48,006 nt of DNA, from contig NZ_AYWX01000004.1 of the NCBI RefSeq assembly GCF_000502875.1, positions 275,023 to 323,028 of the forward strand. The letters run 5' to 3'. This document shows positions 1 through 7,990 of this stretch, piece after piece. The notes beneath the pieces were generated by a model. That model did not search any database and was not told where the DNA came from. It saw only the letters and a list, made by a program, of their open reading frames with translations. The position numbers were made by a program, and so were the translations under genes. The stretch comes from Mesorhizobium sp. L2C084A000. GTDB taxonomy: Bacteria; Pseudomonadota; Alphaproteobacteria; Rhizobiales; Rhizobiaceae. Each line of letters starts with the position of its first letter. Within the stretch, counting starts at the first letter, position 1.

Positions 1-20
1 GACGTGTGCTCTTCCGATCT
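1..20. other. Illumina adapter remnant at the contig end
   Basis: These 20 bases are identical to the 3' end of the Illumina TruSeq read-2 adapter as I know it. They are not genomic. The native sequence begins at about base 21. The GTG at position 6, which opens a reading frame into the next gene, lies inside the adapter and is not a real start codon. Confidence 0.95.
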
Positions 21-305
21 GTCGAACTCGCGGCCGCGCTGGAGGGGCTGAAGGCCAGGCATGCGATCGTCGGCGATGTCAGGTACAAGGGCTTGATGGC
101 GGCGCTGGAGTTGGTCTCGGACCGCACGACGAAAAAGCCGACCGACAAGAAGACCATGGCCGTGGTTTCGGAGGCCGCCTATGAGGCCGGCGTCATGCTG
201 CGTGTGTCGGGCAACACCATCATCCTGTCGCCGCCGCTCATCATCACCGCCGCCGATGTGACGAAGATCGGCGAAGCGCTGGATGCAGGCCTGTCGAAGG
301 CCTGA
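21..305 (+). CDS. Class III aminotransferase, C-terminal fragment
   Basis: Only about the last 94 residues remain, because the gene is cut by the contig end and joined to adapter. The visible part is the small C-terminal domain of fold-type I, class III PLP transaminases: the VGDVRYKGLMAALELV strand (the usual 'VRGxGLMxxxELV' element), a cofactor-independent helix, and the closing substrate-binding stretch GNTIILSPPLIIT followed by a final helix. The sequence is of the omega-amino acid/diamine:pyruvate transaminase kind, but the catalytic lysine and substrate pocket are missing, so the substrate cannot be named. It ends 35 bases before the next gene, another class III enzyme, on the same strand and probably in the same operon. 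Confidence 0.75.
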   Translation, partial: VELAAALEGLKARHAIVGDVRYKGLMAALELVSDRTTKKPTDKKTMAVVSEAAYEAGVMLRVSGNTIILSPPLIITAADVTKIGEALDAGLSKA

Positions 306-340
306 CGGGTTAGCTGGCCACAACGGAGTTTCAAGACGCA

Positions 341-1633
341 ATGAGTCAATCGCAAGAAGCACTGGTTAGCCGGCGTTCCCGCCTGCTCGGCGCGAAATCG
401 CAATTGTTCTATGACGAGCCCGTGCATCTGGTGCGCGGCGAAGGCGTCTGGCTCTACGATGCCGACGGCCGCAAATATCTGGACGCCTACAACAATGTCG
501 CGCATGTCGGCCACTGCCACCCGCATGTGGTCGAGGCCTTGTGCCGGCAGGCAAGCCTGCTCAACACCCACACGCGCTACCTGCACACCGCCATCCTCGA
601 TTATGTCGAGCGGCTGACCGCGACCTTCGACACCAGCCTGTCCACAGCCATCCTGACCTGCACCGGCAGTGAGGCCAACGACATCGCGCTGCGCATGGCG
701 CAGGCCGCCACCGGCCGCATGGGCATCATCGCCACCGACGCCACCTACCATGGCAACACCACGGCGGTTTCGCAGCTCAGCACCCGCATGCCGCCGGTCG
801 GAGGCCGCGCCCGCAACGTCAGGCTGGTGCCGGCGCCCGACAGCTATCGCCATCCGGATGCGATGGCCAACGGCAAAGCCTTTGGCGACGCGGTGCGCGA
901 AGCCATCGCGTCGCTGGAAGAGAACGGCATCGGCCTGTCCGGCATCATCCTCTGCCCGCTGCTCGCCAATGAAGGCTTTCCGACGCTACCCAGCGGCTTC
1001 TTCGACGGTGCCATGCGCGCGGTGCGCGACGCCGGAGGACTGGTCATCGCCGACGAGGTGCAGCCCGGTTTCGGCCGAACCGGCAGCCATTTCTGGGGCC
1101 ACCAGCGCGCCGGCTTCGTTCCCGACATCGTCACCATGGGCAAGCCGATGGGCAACGGCCATCCGGTCGCCGCCGTGGTCACCACCACGGACACATTGGC
1201 GACCTTCCGCAACGCTTTCCGTTACTTCAACACCTTTGGCGGCAATCCGGTTTCCTGCGCGGTGGCCAATGCCGTCCTCGACGTCATCGAGCAGGACGAT
1301 CTCGTCGCCAACGCACGCGATGTCGGCGCCTATGCGCTCGGTCTGCTGCGCCCGCTGGCCGAGCGCCATGAATGCATCGGCGAGGTCAGGGGCGCCGGCC
1401 TGTTCTTCGGCGCCGAACTGGTTCACGACCGCGAGACGCGCGAGCCGGCGCCCGACATTGCCGAGCAGGCCGCCAACCGCATGCGCCATCGCGGAGTGCT
1501 GATGGGCAAGACTGGTATCCACGGCAATGTGCTGAAGATCCGCCCGCCAATGCCGTTTTCACGCGACAATGCCGACGTCCTGATCGGGCTGCTTGACGAG
1601 GTGCTTGGTGAAGTCGGCGGAGTGAAGGCGTGA
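341..1633 (+). CDS. AGXT2L-like class III PLP enzyme, probable amino-alcohol phosphate phospho-lyase
   Basis: This is a 430-aa fold-type I class III PLP enzyme, full length for the family. The PLP-binding Asp lies in ADEVQPGFGR and the Schiff-base Lys is residue 268 in VTMGKPMGNGHP. From memory that lysine motif is typical of the AGXT2L group (ethanolamine-phosphate and 5-phosphohydroxylysine phospho-lyases) rather than of ordinary transaminases. The stop codon overlaps the GTG start of an APH-fold kinase (GTGA). In animals, hydroxylysine kinase and 5-phosphohydroxylysine phospho-lyase act in sequence, and this gene pair looks like the bacterial counterpart. I infer that the kinase phosphorylates a hydroxy-amine and this enzyme eliminates phosphate and ammonia. 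A plain transaminase remains possible. ATG 341 has a GGAG about 12 bases upstream, a rather long spacing. Confidence 0.72.
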   Translation: MSQSQEALVSRRSRLLGAKSQLFYDEPVHLVRGEGVWLYDADGRKYLDAYNNVAHVGHCHPHVVEALCRQASLLNTHTRYLHTAILDYVERLTATFDTSLSTAILTCTGSEANDIALRMAQAATGRMGIIATDATYHGNTTAVSQLSTRMPPVGGRARNVRLVPAPDSYRHPDAMANGKAFGDAVREAIASLEENGIGLSGIILCPLLANEGFPTLPSGFFDGAMRAVRDAGGLVIADEVQPGFGRTGSHFWGHQRAGFVPDIVTMGKPMGNGHPVAAVVTTTDTLATFRNAFRYFNTFGGNPVSCAVANAVLDVIEQDDLVANARDVGAYALGLLRPLAERHECIGEVRGAGLFFGAELVHDRETREPAPDIAEQAANRMRHRGVLMGKTGIHGNVLKIRPPMPFSRDNADVLIGLLDEVLGEVGGVKA

Positions 1634-2652
1634 GCGCTGTTTCCGCGCAGTCCGAGCCCGAGACGGCAGCCGATGTCACGGCGCTTGCCAGGCGCGCGCT
1701 CACCCATTGGGGCATTGATGAGGGTGAGCCGGAGCTGCTGAAATTCCGCGAGAACGCGGTGTTTCGCGTCATCTTGCCAACAGGCCAGCCGGCCGCCATG
1801 CGCATTCATCGGCTTGGCTATCACACGGACGCCGCCCTGCGCTCGGAACTGCAATGGATGGGCTTTCTGCAATCGGCCGGCATCGCCACACCCTCGCCGG
1901 TCGCCACGCCGGCCGGCGATCTGTTCGTGCTTGTCAGCGCCAACGCCTCAGTGCAACCCCGTCAAGTCGATTGCTTGAGCTGGCTGGAAGGCCGCGCCGT
2001 CGGCGCGCGAGGCGTGCCGCTGGATTTTACGCCCGAGCAGGCAAGACAGGTCTTTACCGCGATGGGGCGAACCATCGCCCACATGCACAATGTCACGTCT
2101 GCCTGGACGCCGCCCGCCGGCTTTGCCCGCCATGCCTGGGATTTCGACGGCTTCTTCGGTGCGAACCCGATTTGGGGCCGTTTCGAGACCTCGCCCTTCC
2201 TCGACGGCCCTCGTCGCGAGCTGATTTTCCAGGCGCGGGAAAAGGCCGTGGAGGCGCTGTCGGAGCATGAACGCAGCGCCCGCAATTTCGGCATCATCCA
2301 CGCCGACCTGGTGCGCGAGAATGTGCTCGTCCATGACGGCGCGATCCGCATCATCGACTTCGACGATTGCGGCCATGGCTGGCACATGTACGACCTTGCC
2401 GTCGCGCTGTACCAGAACCGCGAGGAGGCGATCTATCCGCTGATCGAGGCCGCTCTGCTCGACGGCTATCGGCAGGAGCGGGAGCTGACGGCGCGCGACA
2501 TCGCCGCGCTGCCGCTGTTTTCGGCTCTGCGCGCCTTCGCCTTTCTTGGCTGGGTGCAGAGCCGCGTCGAAGGCGACATCACCAGGGATGTCGGCATGCG
2601 CATGTCGGCCATCGCAGCCGATGTGGTGGTTGCCTATCTGCGTGGCGAATAG
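1630..2652 (+). CDS. APH-fold phosphotransferase (hydroxylysine-kinase-like)
   Basis: This 340-aa protein belongs to the aminoglycoside phosphotransferase/choline-kinase-like superfamily. The Brenner motif IHADLVRENVLV supplies the catalytic Asp and the Asn. Twenty residues later IIDFDDCGHG gives the Mg-binding DFD. The N-terminal lobe has the FRENAVFRV strand and a Lys/Arg-containing segment for ATP. The C-terminal helices (YDLAVALYQNRE) are those of small-molecule kinases of this fold. The start is GTG 1630, overlapping the upstream TGA in GTGA, which implies translational coupling to the AGXT2L-like enzyme. This pairing favours an amino-alcohol or hydroxylysine-like substrate over an antibiotic. 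Homoserine-kinase-type or other activities are alternatives. Confidence 0.75.
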   Translation: MSAVSAQSEPETAADVTALARRALTHWGIDEGEPELLKFRENAVFRVILPTGQPAAMRIHRLGYHTDAALRSELQWMGFLQSAGIATPSPVATPAGDLFVLVSANASVQPRQVDCLSWLEGRAVGARGVPLDFTPEQARQVFTAMGRTIAHMHNVTSAWTPPAGFARHAWDFDGFFGANPIWGRFETSPFLDGPRRELIFQAREKAVEALSEHERSARNFGIIHADLVRENVLVHDGAIRIIDFDDCGHGWHMYDLAVALYQNREEAIYPLIEAALLDGYRQERELTARDIAALPLFSALRAFAFLGWVQSRVEGDITRDVGMRMSAIAADVVVAYLRGE

Positions 2653-2682
2653 AGGCTGCCGTGCGGGTTGGCGGCGGAACCG

Positions 2683-3489
2683 TCAGCCCTTCGCGAAGTG
2701 AATGCTGACCGTGCCCGAACTGCCGAAATCGGCGACGATTGTGTCGCCGGGCCGCGCCTCGACCGGGCGCACGAAAGAGCCTGACAGCACCACCTCGCCG
2801 GCCGCGATCGACATGCCGTAGCGGGCGAGCCTGTCGGCCAGCCAGGCAATGCCCATCGCCGGATGGTTGAGCACGCCGGCGCCGAGCCCGGTTTCCTCGA
2901 CCTCGGCATTGCGCGAAACGATGGCGCCGATCCAGCGCATGTCGGCCTCATCAGGCCGCTGCGGCCGGCCGCCGATGACGATGCCGGCATTGGCGGCATT
3001 GTCGGAAATCGTGTCGAAGAAGGTGCGTGCCTTCTTCGTCTCGGCATTGATGCGTTCGATGCGCGTGTCGAGGATTTCCAGCGACGGGGTGATGTAGTCG
3101 GTGGCGTTGAGCACATCGGAGATGGTCACGCCGGGGCCTTTCAGCGGCGCCTTCATGACGAAGGCGATCTCGGCCTCGACGCGAGGCTGGATGAAGCGGC
3201 CGGCCGGCACCGTCGCGCCGTCATTGAAGAACATGTCGTCGAACAGCACGCCCGAATCCGGCGTGTCGATGGCAAGAGCGTACTGCATCGCCTTGGAGGT
3301 TAGCCCGATCTTCCAGCCCTTCGGCTTCAGCCCGGCATCGATCTTGCGCGTCACCAGCGCCGCTTGCACGCGGTAGGCGTCCTCCATCGTCGCATCGGGA
3401 AAATCGAGGCTGAGCAGACGGATCTGGCGGCGCGACCGCTCGGCCTCGAACAGCCGTGCCGCGGCGTCTTCCACTTGCTCCGGGGTCAT
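2683..3489 (-). CDS. hpaH: 2-oxo-hept-4-ene-1,7-dioate hydratase HpaH
   Basis: This 268-aa protein is of the hydratase/decarboxylase branch of the fumarylacetoacetase fold. It hydrates 2-oxo-hept-4-ene-1,7-dioate to 2-oxo-4-hydroxyheptanedioate late in homoprotocatechuate degradation, in the cytoplasm. Family signatures include KIGLTSKAMQ, the metal-binding EAEIAFVM (Glu-x-Glu), LEILDTRI and the closing VLSGSFVRPVEA. The length matches the roughly 267 aa of known HpaH. The start at 3489 (MTPEQ) overlaps the stop of the upstream gene as ATGA. A longer open frame runs further upstream, but that part is an off-frame copy of hpaG and should not be annotated. This is the last gene of the hpaF-E-D-G-H operon. 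Confidence 0.88.
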   Translation of the reverse strand: MTPEQVEDAAARLFEAERSRRQIRLLSLDFPDATMEDAYRVQAALVTRKIDAGLKPKGWKIGLTSKAMQYALAIDTPDSGVLFDDMFFNDGATVPAGRFIQPRVEAEIAFVMKAPLKGPGVTISDVLNATDYITPSLEILDTRIERINAETKKARTFFDTISDNAANAGIVIGGRPQRPDEADMRWIGAIVSRNAEVEETGLGAGVLNHPAMGIAWLADRLARYGMSIAAGEVVLSGSFVRPVEARPGDTIVADFGSSGTVSIHFAKG

Positions 3490-4361
3490 TGCGCTGCCCC
3501 GTCGACGACACCGTTTCTGAGCACGCCGATGCCATCGGCCTCCACCTCGATCACATCGCCGGGCTTCAGCCAGATCGGCGGATCGAAGCGGGCGCCGGCA
3601 CCCGTCGGCGTGCCGGTGACGATGATATCGCCCGGCACCAGCGTCGTGAAGGTCGAGATGTAATTGATGATCTTGCGGAACGGGAAGATCATCCGGCTGG
3701 TGCGATCCTGCTGGCGCAGCTCGCCATTGACGCGGGTGGTCAGCGCAATGTCGGCAATCTGCGCCTCGTCGGTGAACGGCACCAGCCAGGGGCCGATCGA
3801 ACCCGTGCGGTCGAAATTCTTGCCTTGCGTGACGTTGAACTTGGCATGGCGCACCCAGTCGCGGATGGTGCCCTCGTTGCACAGCGACAGCGCCGCAATA
3901 TGGCCGAGCGCGTCGGCTTCCGCGATGCGCCGGCCTGCCTTGCCGATGACGATGACGATTTCGCCCTCATAGTCGAGCTGGGGTGATTCCGGCGGCCGCA
4001 CCAGCGGCGCGCCATGGCCGACGAATGAACGGGGAAAGCGGATGAACAGCGACGGGTTGGAGGGCGCAGCCTGGCCGTCCTTGTACTCCTCGTTGCGGTC
4101 CGAATAGTTGACGCCAACGCAGATGATCTTTTCCGGCGACGGGATCGGGATTTCGTAGGCGATGGCGCCGAGCGGGAAATCGGCGGCGAAGGCCTCAGCC
4201 CCTTCCGCCAGCCGGCGCAAGGCGCCGGCCTCGATCACTTCGCGCAGCGTCGGCCACTGTCTGTGGCGCGCCGACAGGTCGACGACGCCCTTGCCCGTGA
4301 TCGCGCCATAGCGCGCCTTGCCGCCGACGGTGAAGGTGGCGAGCCGCCCATGTCCAGTCAT
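3486..4361 (-). CDS. hpaG: Homoprotocatechuate-pathway FAH-family decarboxylase/isomerase (HpaG-like)
   Basis: This 291-aa single-domain fumarylacetoacetate hydrolase family protein carries the metal site ICVGVNYSDRNEEY, LDYEGEIVIVIGK (Glu-x-Glu) and the PGDIIVTGTPTGAG loop. In this position it should convert the 5-carboxymethyl-2-hydroxymuconate product by decarboxylation and isomerisation to 2-oxo-hept-ene-dioate, the substrate of HpaH. E. coli HpaG is a two-domain fusion of about 430 aa. Here there is one domain, so one half of that bifunctional protein is absent or one domain does both steps. I chose ATG 4361 because GAGGAG lies 7 bases before it. A GTG at 4385 would overlap the hpaD stop and add 8 residues. 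Confidence 0.8.
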   Translation of the reverse strand: MTGHGRLATFTVGGKARYGAITGKGVVDLSARHRQWPTLREVIEAGALRRLAEGAEAFAADFPLGAIAYEIPIPSPEKIICVGVNYSDRNEEYKDGQAAPSNPSLFIRFPRSFVGHGAPLVRPPESPQLDYEGEIVIVIGKAGRRIAEADALGHIAALSLCNEGTIRDWVRHAKFNVTQGKNFDRTGSIGPWLVPFTDEAQIADIALTTRVNGELRQQDRTSRMIFPFRKIINYISTFTTLVPGDIIVTGTPTGAGARFDPPIWLKPGDVIEVEADGIGVLRNGVVDGAAQ

Positions 4362-4381
4362 CCGGGTCTCCTCGTCCATCG

Positions 4382-5362
4382 TCACGGCGCAATGATCGGC
4401 GAAGCCGCCAAATCCGGCTGGCGCACCGCAGCTCCGGCAAATACACTACCCTCCTCGAACCAGCTTTTCGGCGCCGGCGCGCCCCACAGCGTCTGGCGCT
4501 GCGGGTCCTTGAGGTCCCATTTGATCGGCTCGAGGTCCGGATCGACCGTCTGGTAGTCCGAACAGTAGATCTCGATGCGGTGGTTGTCCGGGTCTCTGAC
4601 ATAGAGGAAGAAGGCATTGGAAATGCCGTGCCGGCCGGGGCCGCGTTCGATGTTCGGCAAATAGCCCGTCGTTGCCATCAGATCGAGCAGGTCGATGATG
4701 TTGAGCGGCGTCGGCACCCAGAAGGCGACGTGGTGCAGGCGCGGGCCGATGCCGTTGGTGAAGGCGATGTCGTGCACGCCGCCCTTGCGGTGCGTCCACG
4801 CCGCCCACAGTCTTCCGCTGCTGGCGTCCTCGGTATACTCGGTCACCCGGAAGCCGAGCTCGTTGTAGAAGGCGACGGACTCGTCGACATTGGGCGAGAA
4901 GCAGTTGAAGTGGTCGATGCGCAGCGGCTTCACGCCCTTGTACAGCGCGTATTTCTGGTGGATCGGCGGCAGCCGCTCCATCTCAGCGTAGAATTCGAGC
5001 GGAATGCCGTGCGGATCGCGGGTGCGGAAGGTTCGCGACTGGTAGGGTCGCTCGACCCATTTCACCGGCAGGCCTTTTCCCTTGAAGAAATGCACCGCTT
5101 TGTCGAGATCCTCGTCCGAGAAGACCTTGAAGCCGAGGTCGCGGGCTTCGGCCGTGGCCCCCTTCTTCAGCACGATACAATGGTGCCCGCGCTCCTCCAG
5201 CGCCCTGAGATAGATGGTGTCCGAAGTCTCGTCGGTGACCTGGAGGCCGAGCGTATCGACATAGAACGCACGGGATTTGGCGAGGTCGGTGACGGCCAGC
5301 TCGACATGGCTGAGGCGCACGATGTTGAAGGCGGGATAGAGATTGGGCTTGGGCAAGGGCAT
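4382..5362 (-). CDS. hpaD: 3,4-dihydroxyphenylacetate 2,3-dioxygenase, VOC type
   Basis: This 326-aa type I extradiol dioxygenase has two vicinal-oxygen-chelate repeats. The N-terminal repeat starts with LSHVELAVTDLAKSRAFY. The catalytic C-terminal repeat contains the Fe/Mn ligands: His in RIDHFNCF, His in LHHVAFWV and Glu in HRIEIYCSDY. The GRHGISNAFF loop before the last ligand is typical of homoprotocatechuate 2,3-dioxygenases of the Brevibacterium/Arthrobacter type, which are unrelated to the E. coli LigB-fold HpaD. It cleaves homoprotocatechuate to 5-carboxymethyl-2-hydroxymuconate semialdehyde, the substrate of the next enzyme, HpaE. It starts 14 bases after the hpaE stop. Confidence 0.9.
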   Translation of the reverse strand: MPLPKPNLYPAFNIVRLSHVELAVTDLAKSRAFYVDTLGLQVTDETSDTIYLRALEERGHHCIVLKKGATAEARDLGFKVFSDEDLDKAVHFFKGKGLPVKWVERPYQSRTFRTRDPHGIPLEFYAEMERLPPIHQKYALYKGVKPLRIDHFNCFSPNVDESVAFYNELGFRVTEYTEDASSGRLWAAWTHRKGGVHDIAFTNGIGPRLHHVAFWVPTPLNIIDLLDLMATTGYLPNIERGPGRHGISNAFFLYVRDPDNHRIEIYCSDYQTVDPDLEPIKWDLKDPQRQTLWGAPAPKSWFEEGSVFAGAAVRQPDLAASPIIAP

Positions 5363-5376
5363 CTGATTTCCTCCGG

Positions 5377-6894
5377 TCAGCCGCCGAGTTTCTGGATCGC
5401 GTGCGCGGTCGTCGCGAAGGCTACGTTCTTCGTCTCCATGTAGAAGTCGAAGGAATGGTCCCCGCCGTCGCGGCCGATGCCGGAACTCTTGACGCCGCCG
5501 AACGGTGTCGGCAAATGGCGCACATTCTCCGAGTTGACCCAGATCATGCCGGCATCCAACGCATCGGTGAAGCGGAAGGCGCGGGTGACGTCGGACGTCC
5601 AGAGATAACCGGTCAGACCGTATTGGGTGTCGTTGGCCAGCGCGAGCGCTTCAGCCTCGTCCTTGAAGGGAATAGCGCTCAGCACCGGCCCGAAAATCTC
5701 CTCCTGCGCGATACGCATGCCGTTGGAGACGTTGGTGAACAGGGTCGGGCCGACATAACAGCCGCCGCCCGGCCCATCGACCTTGCCGCCGCCGACGGCG
5801 AGCGTGGCCCCCTCCGACCTGCCGATCTCGATATAGGACAGCACCTTCTTTTCATGCACCGGATGGATCAGCGGCCCGACCACCGTTTTCGGATCGAGCG
5901 GGTGGCCGACGACGATGCGCTTCGCCCTCTCCGCGACTTTGGCGGTGAAGCTCTCATAGACCGAGGCTTCAACCAGCAGCCGCGACGACGAGGTGCAGCG
6001 TTCGCCATTCAGCGAATAGATCATGAATACGACGGCGTCGGCGGCGCGTTCGAGATCGGCGTCGGCAAAGACGATCACCGGGTTCTTGCCGCCAAGCTCG
6101 AAATGCACGCGCTTCAACGTGTCGGCGCCTTGTTTCATGATCATCGAGCCGGTGCGGCTTTCGCCGACAAAGCCGATCGCCTTGATGTCGGGATGCTCGG
6201 TCAACGCCTTGCCGGCATCTTCACCCAGGCCGTTGACCAGGTTCCAGACACCCTTCGGCAGGCCAGCCTCCTCGGCGATCTCGACGAGCAGGCGGGCGGT
6301 CAGCGGCGAAAATTCAGCCGGCTTATGAACCACGGTGCAACCGGCCGCCAGCGCTGGTGCGATCTTCCAGGTCGACAGCATGAACGGCGTGTTCCACGGC
6401 GTGATGATGCCGACCGGGCCGATTGGTACCCGCGTGGTGAGGTTGACCTGGCCCGTGGTCCGCAGCGTCTCGCCGTCGCGCGCTTCGGGCGCACGGTCGG
6501 CGAAGAAGCGGAAATTCTCGGCACCCCGCAACGCCGCCTTGGCCATAAATTTCAGCGCCTGGCCGGTATCCATGCATTCGACGAAGGCGATCTCCTCGGC
6601 ACGCGCCTCGATCGCGTCGGCGATTCTGTGCAGCAGCTTCTTGCGTGCCTCGCCAGGCATGGCGGCCCAGGCCGGGAAAGCCGCCTTCGCCGCCCTGGCG
6701 GCGCGGTCGATGTCGGCAGCCCCGCCGCGCGCGACGCTTGCCAGCGGCTTCAGGTCGACCGGCGACAGCGTTTCGAACGTCGTGCCGTCGAGCGCCGGCA
6801 CCGCCTCGCCGCCGATCTGGTTCAACACGCCATCGTGCTTGAAGCGGGCCAGATAGGCCTCGGCCTTATTCAGATTGCCTTGCAGGTCGGACAT
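5377..6894 (-). CDS. hpaE: 5-carboxymethyl-2-hydroxymuconate semialdehyde dehydrogenase HpaE
   Basis: This 505-aa NAD-dependent aldehyde dehydrogenase carries the oxyanion Asn in TPWNTPFML, the cofactor Lys in VHKPAEFSPL, the general base Glu in FELGGK, the catalytic Cys300 in NGERCTSSS and the FGPVLSAIPF motif. It oxidises the ring-cleavage semialdehyde from HpaD to the dicarboxylate. The start at ATG 6894 (MSDLQGN) gives the usual family length, about 17 residues longer than E. coli HpaE. The frame stays open up to 7230, but that part is a shadow of hpaF. The gene lies 11 bases after the hpaF stop. Confidence 0.9.
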   Translation of the reverse strand: MSDLQGNLNKAEAYLARFKHDGVLNQIGGEAVPALDGTTFETLSPVDLKPLASVARGGAADIDRAARAAKAAFPAWAAMPGEARKKLLHRIADAIEARAEEIAFVECMDTGQALKFMAKAALRGAENFRFFADRAPEARDGETLRTTGQVNLTTRVPIGPVGIITPWNTPFMLSTWKIAPALAAGCTVVHKPAEFSPLTARLLVEIAEEAGLPKGVWNLVNGLGEDAGKALTEHPDIKAIGFVGESRTGSMIMKQGADTLKRVHFELGGKNPVIVFADADLERAADAVVFMIYSLNGERCTSSSRLLVEASVYESFTAKVAERAKRIVVGHPLDPKTVVGPLIHPVHEKKVLSYIEIGRSEGATLAVGGGKVDGPGGGCYVGPTLFTNVSNGMRIAQEEIFGPVLSAIPFKDEAEALALANDTQYGLTGYLWTSDVTRAFRFTDALDAGMIWVNSENVRHLPTPFGGVKSSGIGRDGGDHSFDFYMETKNVAFATTAHAIQKLGG

Positions 6895-6905
6895 GTCGGG
6901 TTCCG

Positions 6906-7292
6906 TCACTTGCCGCGCAGTCGCGGGTGGATTGCGTTTCTCTTCCAGCTGAGCACCGGGTCGATTTCCCGGATTTCGAGCGACAGGGCGAAATGCGGGG
7001 TCTCGAACAGCGTGCCAAGGTATTCGCTCACCGCCGCGAAGACAGCCTCGCCAGTCCGCTTCTTGTCGTCGGCGCTGCGGCCGGTGCCGATGCGAAACGA
7101 CATGTCGAGAAAGGCGTTTTCCGGCAGCCTGTCGGCCATCGCGTAGGCCTCGGCGCGAAACGCCCGCACCCGCACGGCGCCGGTTTCGAACAGCCCGGTG
7201 TCCAGCACTGTGCGCAACACCAGAGCGCACAATTCGCCCATATCGACCTTGGCATCGAGATTGGCCGAATACTCGATGGAGAAGTGAGGCAC
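6906..7292 (-). CDS. hpaF: 5-carboxymethyl-2-hydroxymuconate isomerase HpaF
   Basis: This 128-aa tautomerase-superfamily protein starts MPHFSIEYSANL. After removal of Met, Pro1 is the catalytic base, as in the known isomerase. The body matches the CHMI pattern, including the FETGAVRVRAFRAE segment and the LDMSFRIGTGRS strand near the trimer interface, and the length is that of E. coli HpaF (126 aa). It isomerises 5-carboxymethyl-2-hydroxymuconate before decarboxylation. It is the first gene of the hpa operon, 31 bases downstream of the proposed HpaR operator. Confidence 0.88.
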   Translation of the reverse strand: MPHFSIEYSANLDAKVDMGELCALVLRTVLDTGLFETGAVRVRAFRAEAYAMADRLPENAFLDMSFRIGTGRSADDKKRTGEAVFAAVSEYLGTLFETPHFALSLEIREIDPVLSWKRNAIHPRLRGK

Positions 7293-7323
7293 GGCGTTTC
7301 GTTCCCTGGGTTATTGCCTTGTT

Positions 7324-7343
7324 GTAGTTAACGCGTTAATTAC
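7324..7343. promoter_or_regulatory. Candidate HpaR operator
   Basis: GTAGTTAACGCGTTAATTAC is a 20-bp palindrome with one mismatched pair (9 of 10 positions symmetric). It lies between hpaF (starts at 7292, minus) and hpaR (starts at 7474, plus). It is the only strong dyad in this intergenic region. Its AT-rich arms and size suit a MarR-family dimer, and its place suits control of both promoters. Confidence 0.7.
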
Positions 7344-7473
7344 ATGCAGCATGCGCGAAGTCAAGCCTTGCATCGGGCTTGGCGCAACGATACGGGATGG
7401 CGGGAACGGGCCCTGGCAGGCGGATTCGGCCGAGGGAGGCCTGTTTCGATCGCAAGCGTGGGAGGCTCTTTTC

Positions 7474-7902
7474 TTGCTGCCGGAAAATACCCGTCGTTCT
7501 CTGCCGATGGCGCTGCTTCATGCCCGCGAAGCGGTGATGGCGCGGTTTCGGCCGATGCTTGCCGCGCATGACGTGACCGAACAGCAATGGCGCGTGCTGC
7601 GCGTGCTGAGCGAAGCCGGCCCGGTCGAGGCGACGGAACTCGCCGACCGCGCCTCGGTTTTGCCGCCCAGCCTGACGCGCATCATCAAGGCGCTCGAGGG
7701 ACGCAAATTCATCACCCGCAACAAGGCCGAAGGCGACGGCCGCCGCGTCGTTCTAACCATTGCGCCCGCGGGTTCCGCCTTGATCGACGCCCTGTCGCCC
7801 GAGCGTCGTGTCATTTATGACGACATCGAACAGCGCTTCGGCCACGAAAAGCTCGAGCAGTTGCTCGATTTGCTGGAGACGCTGATCGATGGCGAAAGCT
7901 GA
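7474..7902 (+). CDS. hpaR: MarR-family repressor of homoprotocatechuate degradation
   Basis: This 142-aa winged-helix MarR protein contains MALLHAREAVMARFRPML, which matches the first helix of E. coli HpaR, then EQQWRVLRVL, the recognition region LPPSLTRIIKALE, and a wing with EGDGRRVVLTI. I chose TTG 7474 as the start because GGAGG at 7461-7465 sits 8 bases before it and the resulting length agrees with HpaR (about 148 aa). The frame is open back to ATG 7351, but that would place the operator just before a long unmatched N-terminus. Divergent from hpaF, it is expected to repress the operon and itself until a homoprotocatechuate-type effector binds. Confidence 0.85.
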   Translation: MLPENTRRSLPMALLHAREAVMARFRPMLAAHDVTEQQWRVLRVLSEAGPVEATELADRASVLPPSLTRIIKALEGRKFITRNKAEGDGRRVVLTIAPAGSALIDALSPERRVIYDDIEQRFGHEKLEQLLDLLETLIDGES

Positions 7903-7990
7903 TCGTTCCGGCTACCGCAGAAGTTTCGACGGTCGCTCGGGTTGACGGACCGCATACCTTGGACAGGCCGAAACACCCGATGGGGGTCAG

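Noticed and set aside
1630..2652. Aminoglycoside resistance gene
   Set aside because: The APH fold is shared with many metabolic kinases, and the coupling to an AGXT2L-like enzyme favours metabolism.
5401..7146. 581-codon open frame opposite hpaE
   Set aside because: It is a shadow of hpaE on the other strand, with no recognisable domains.
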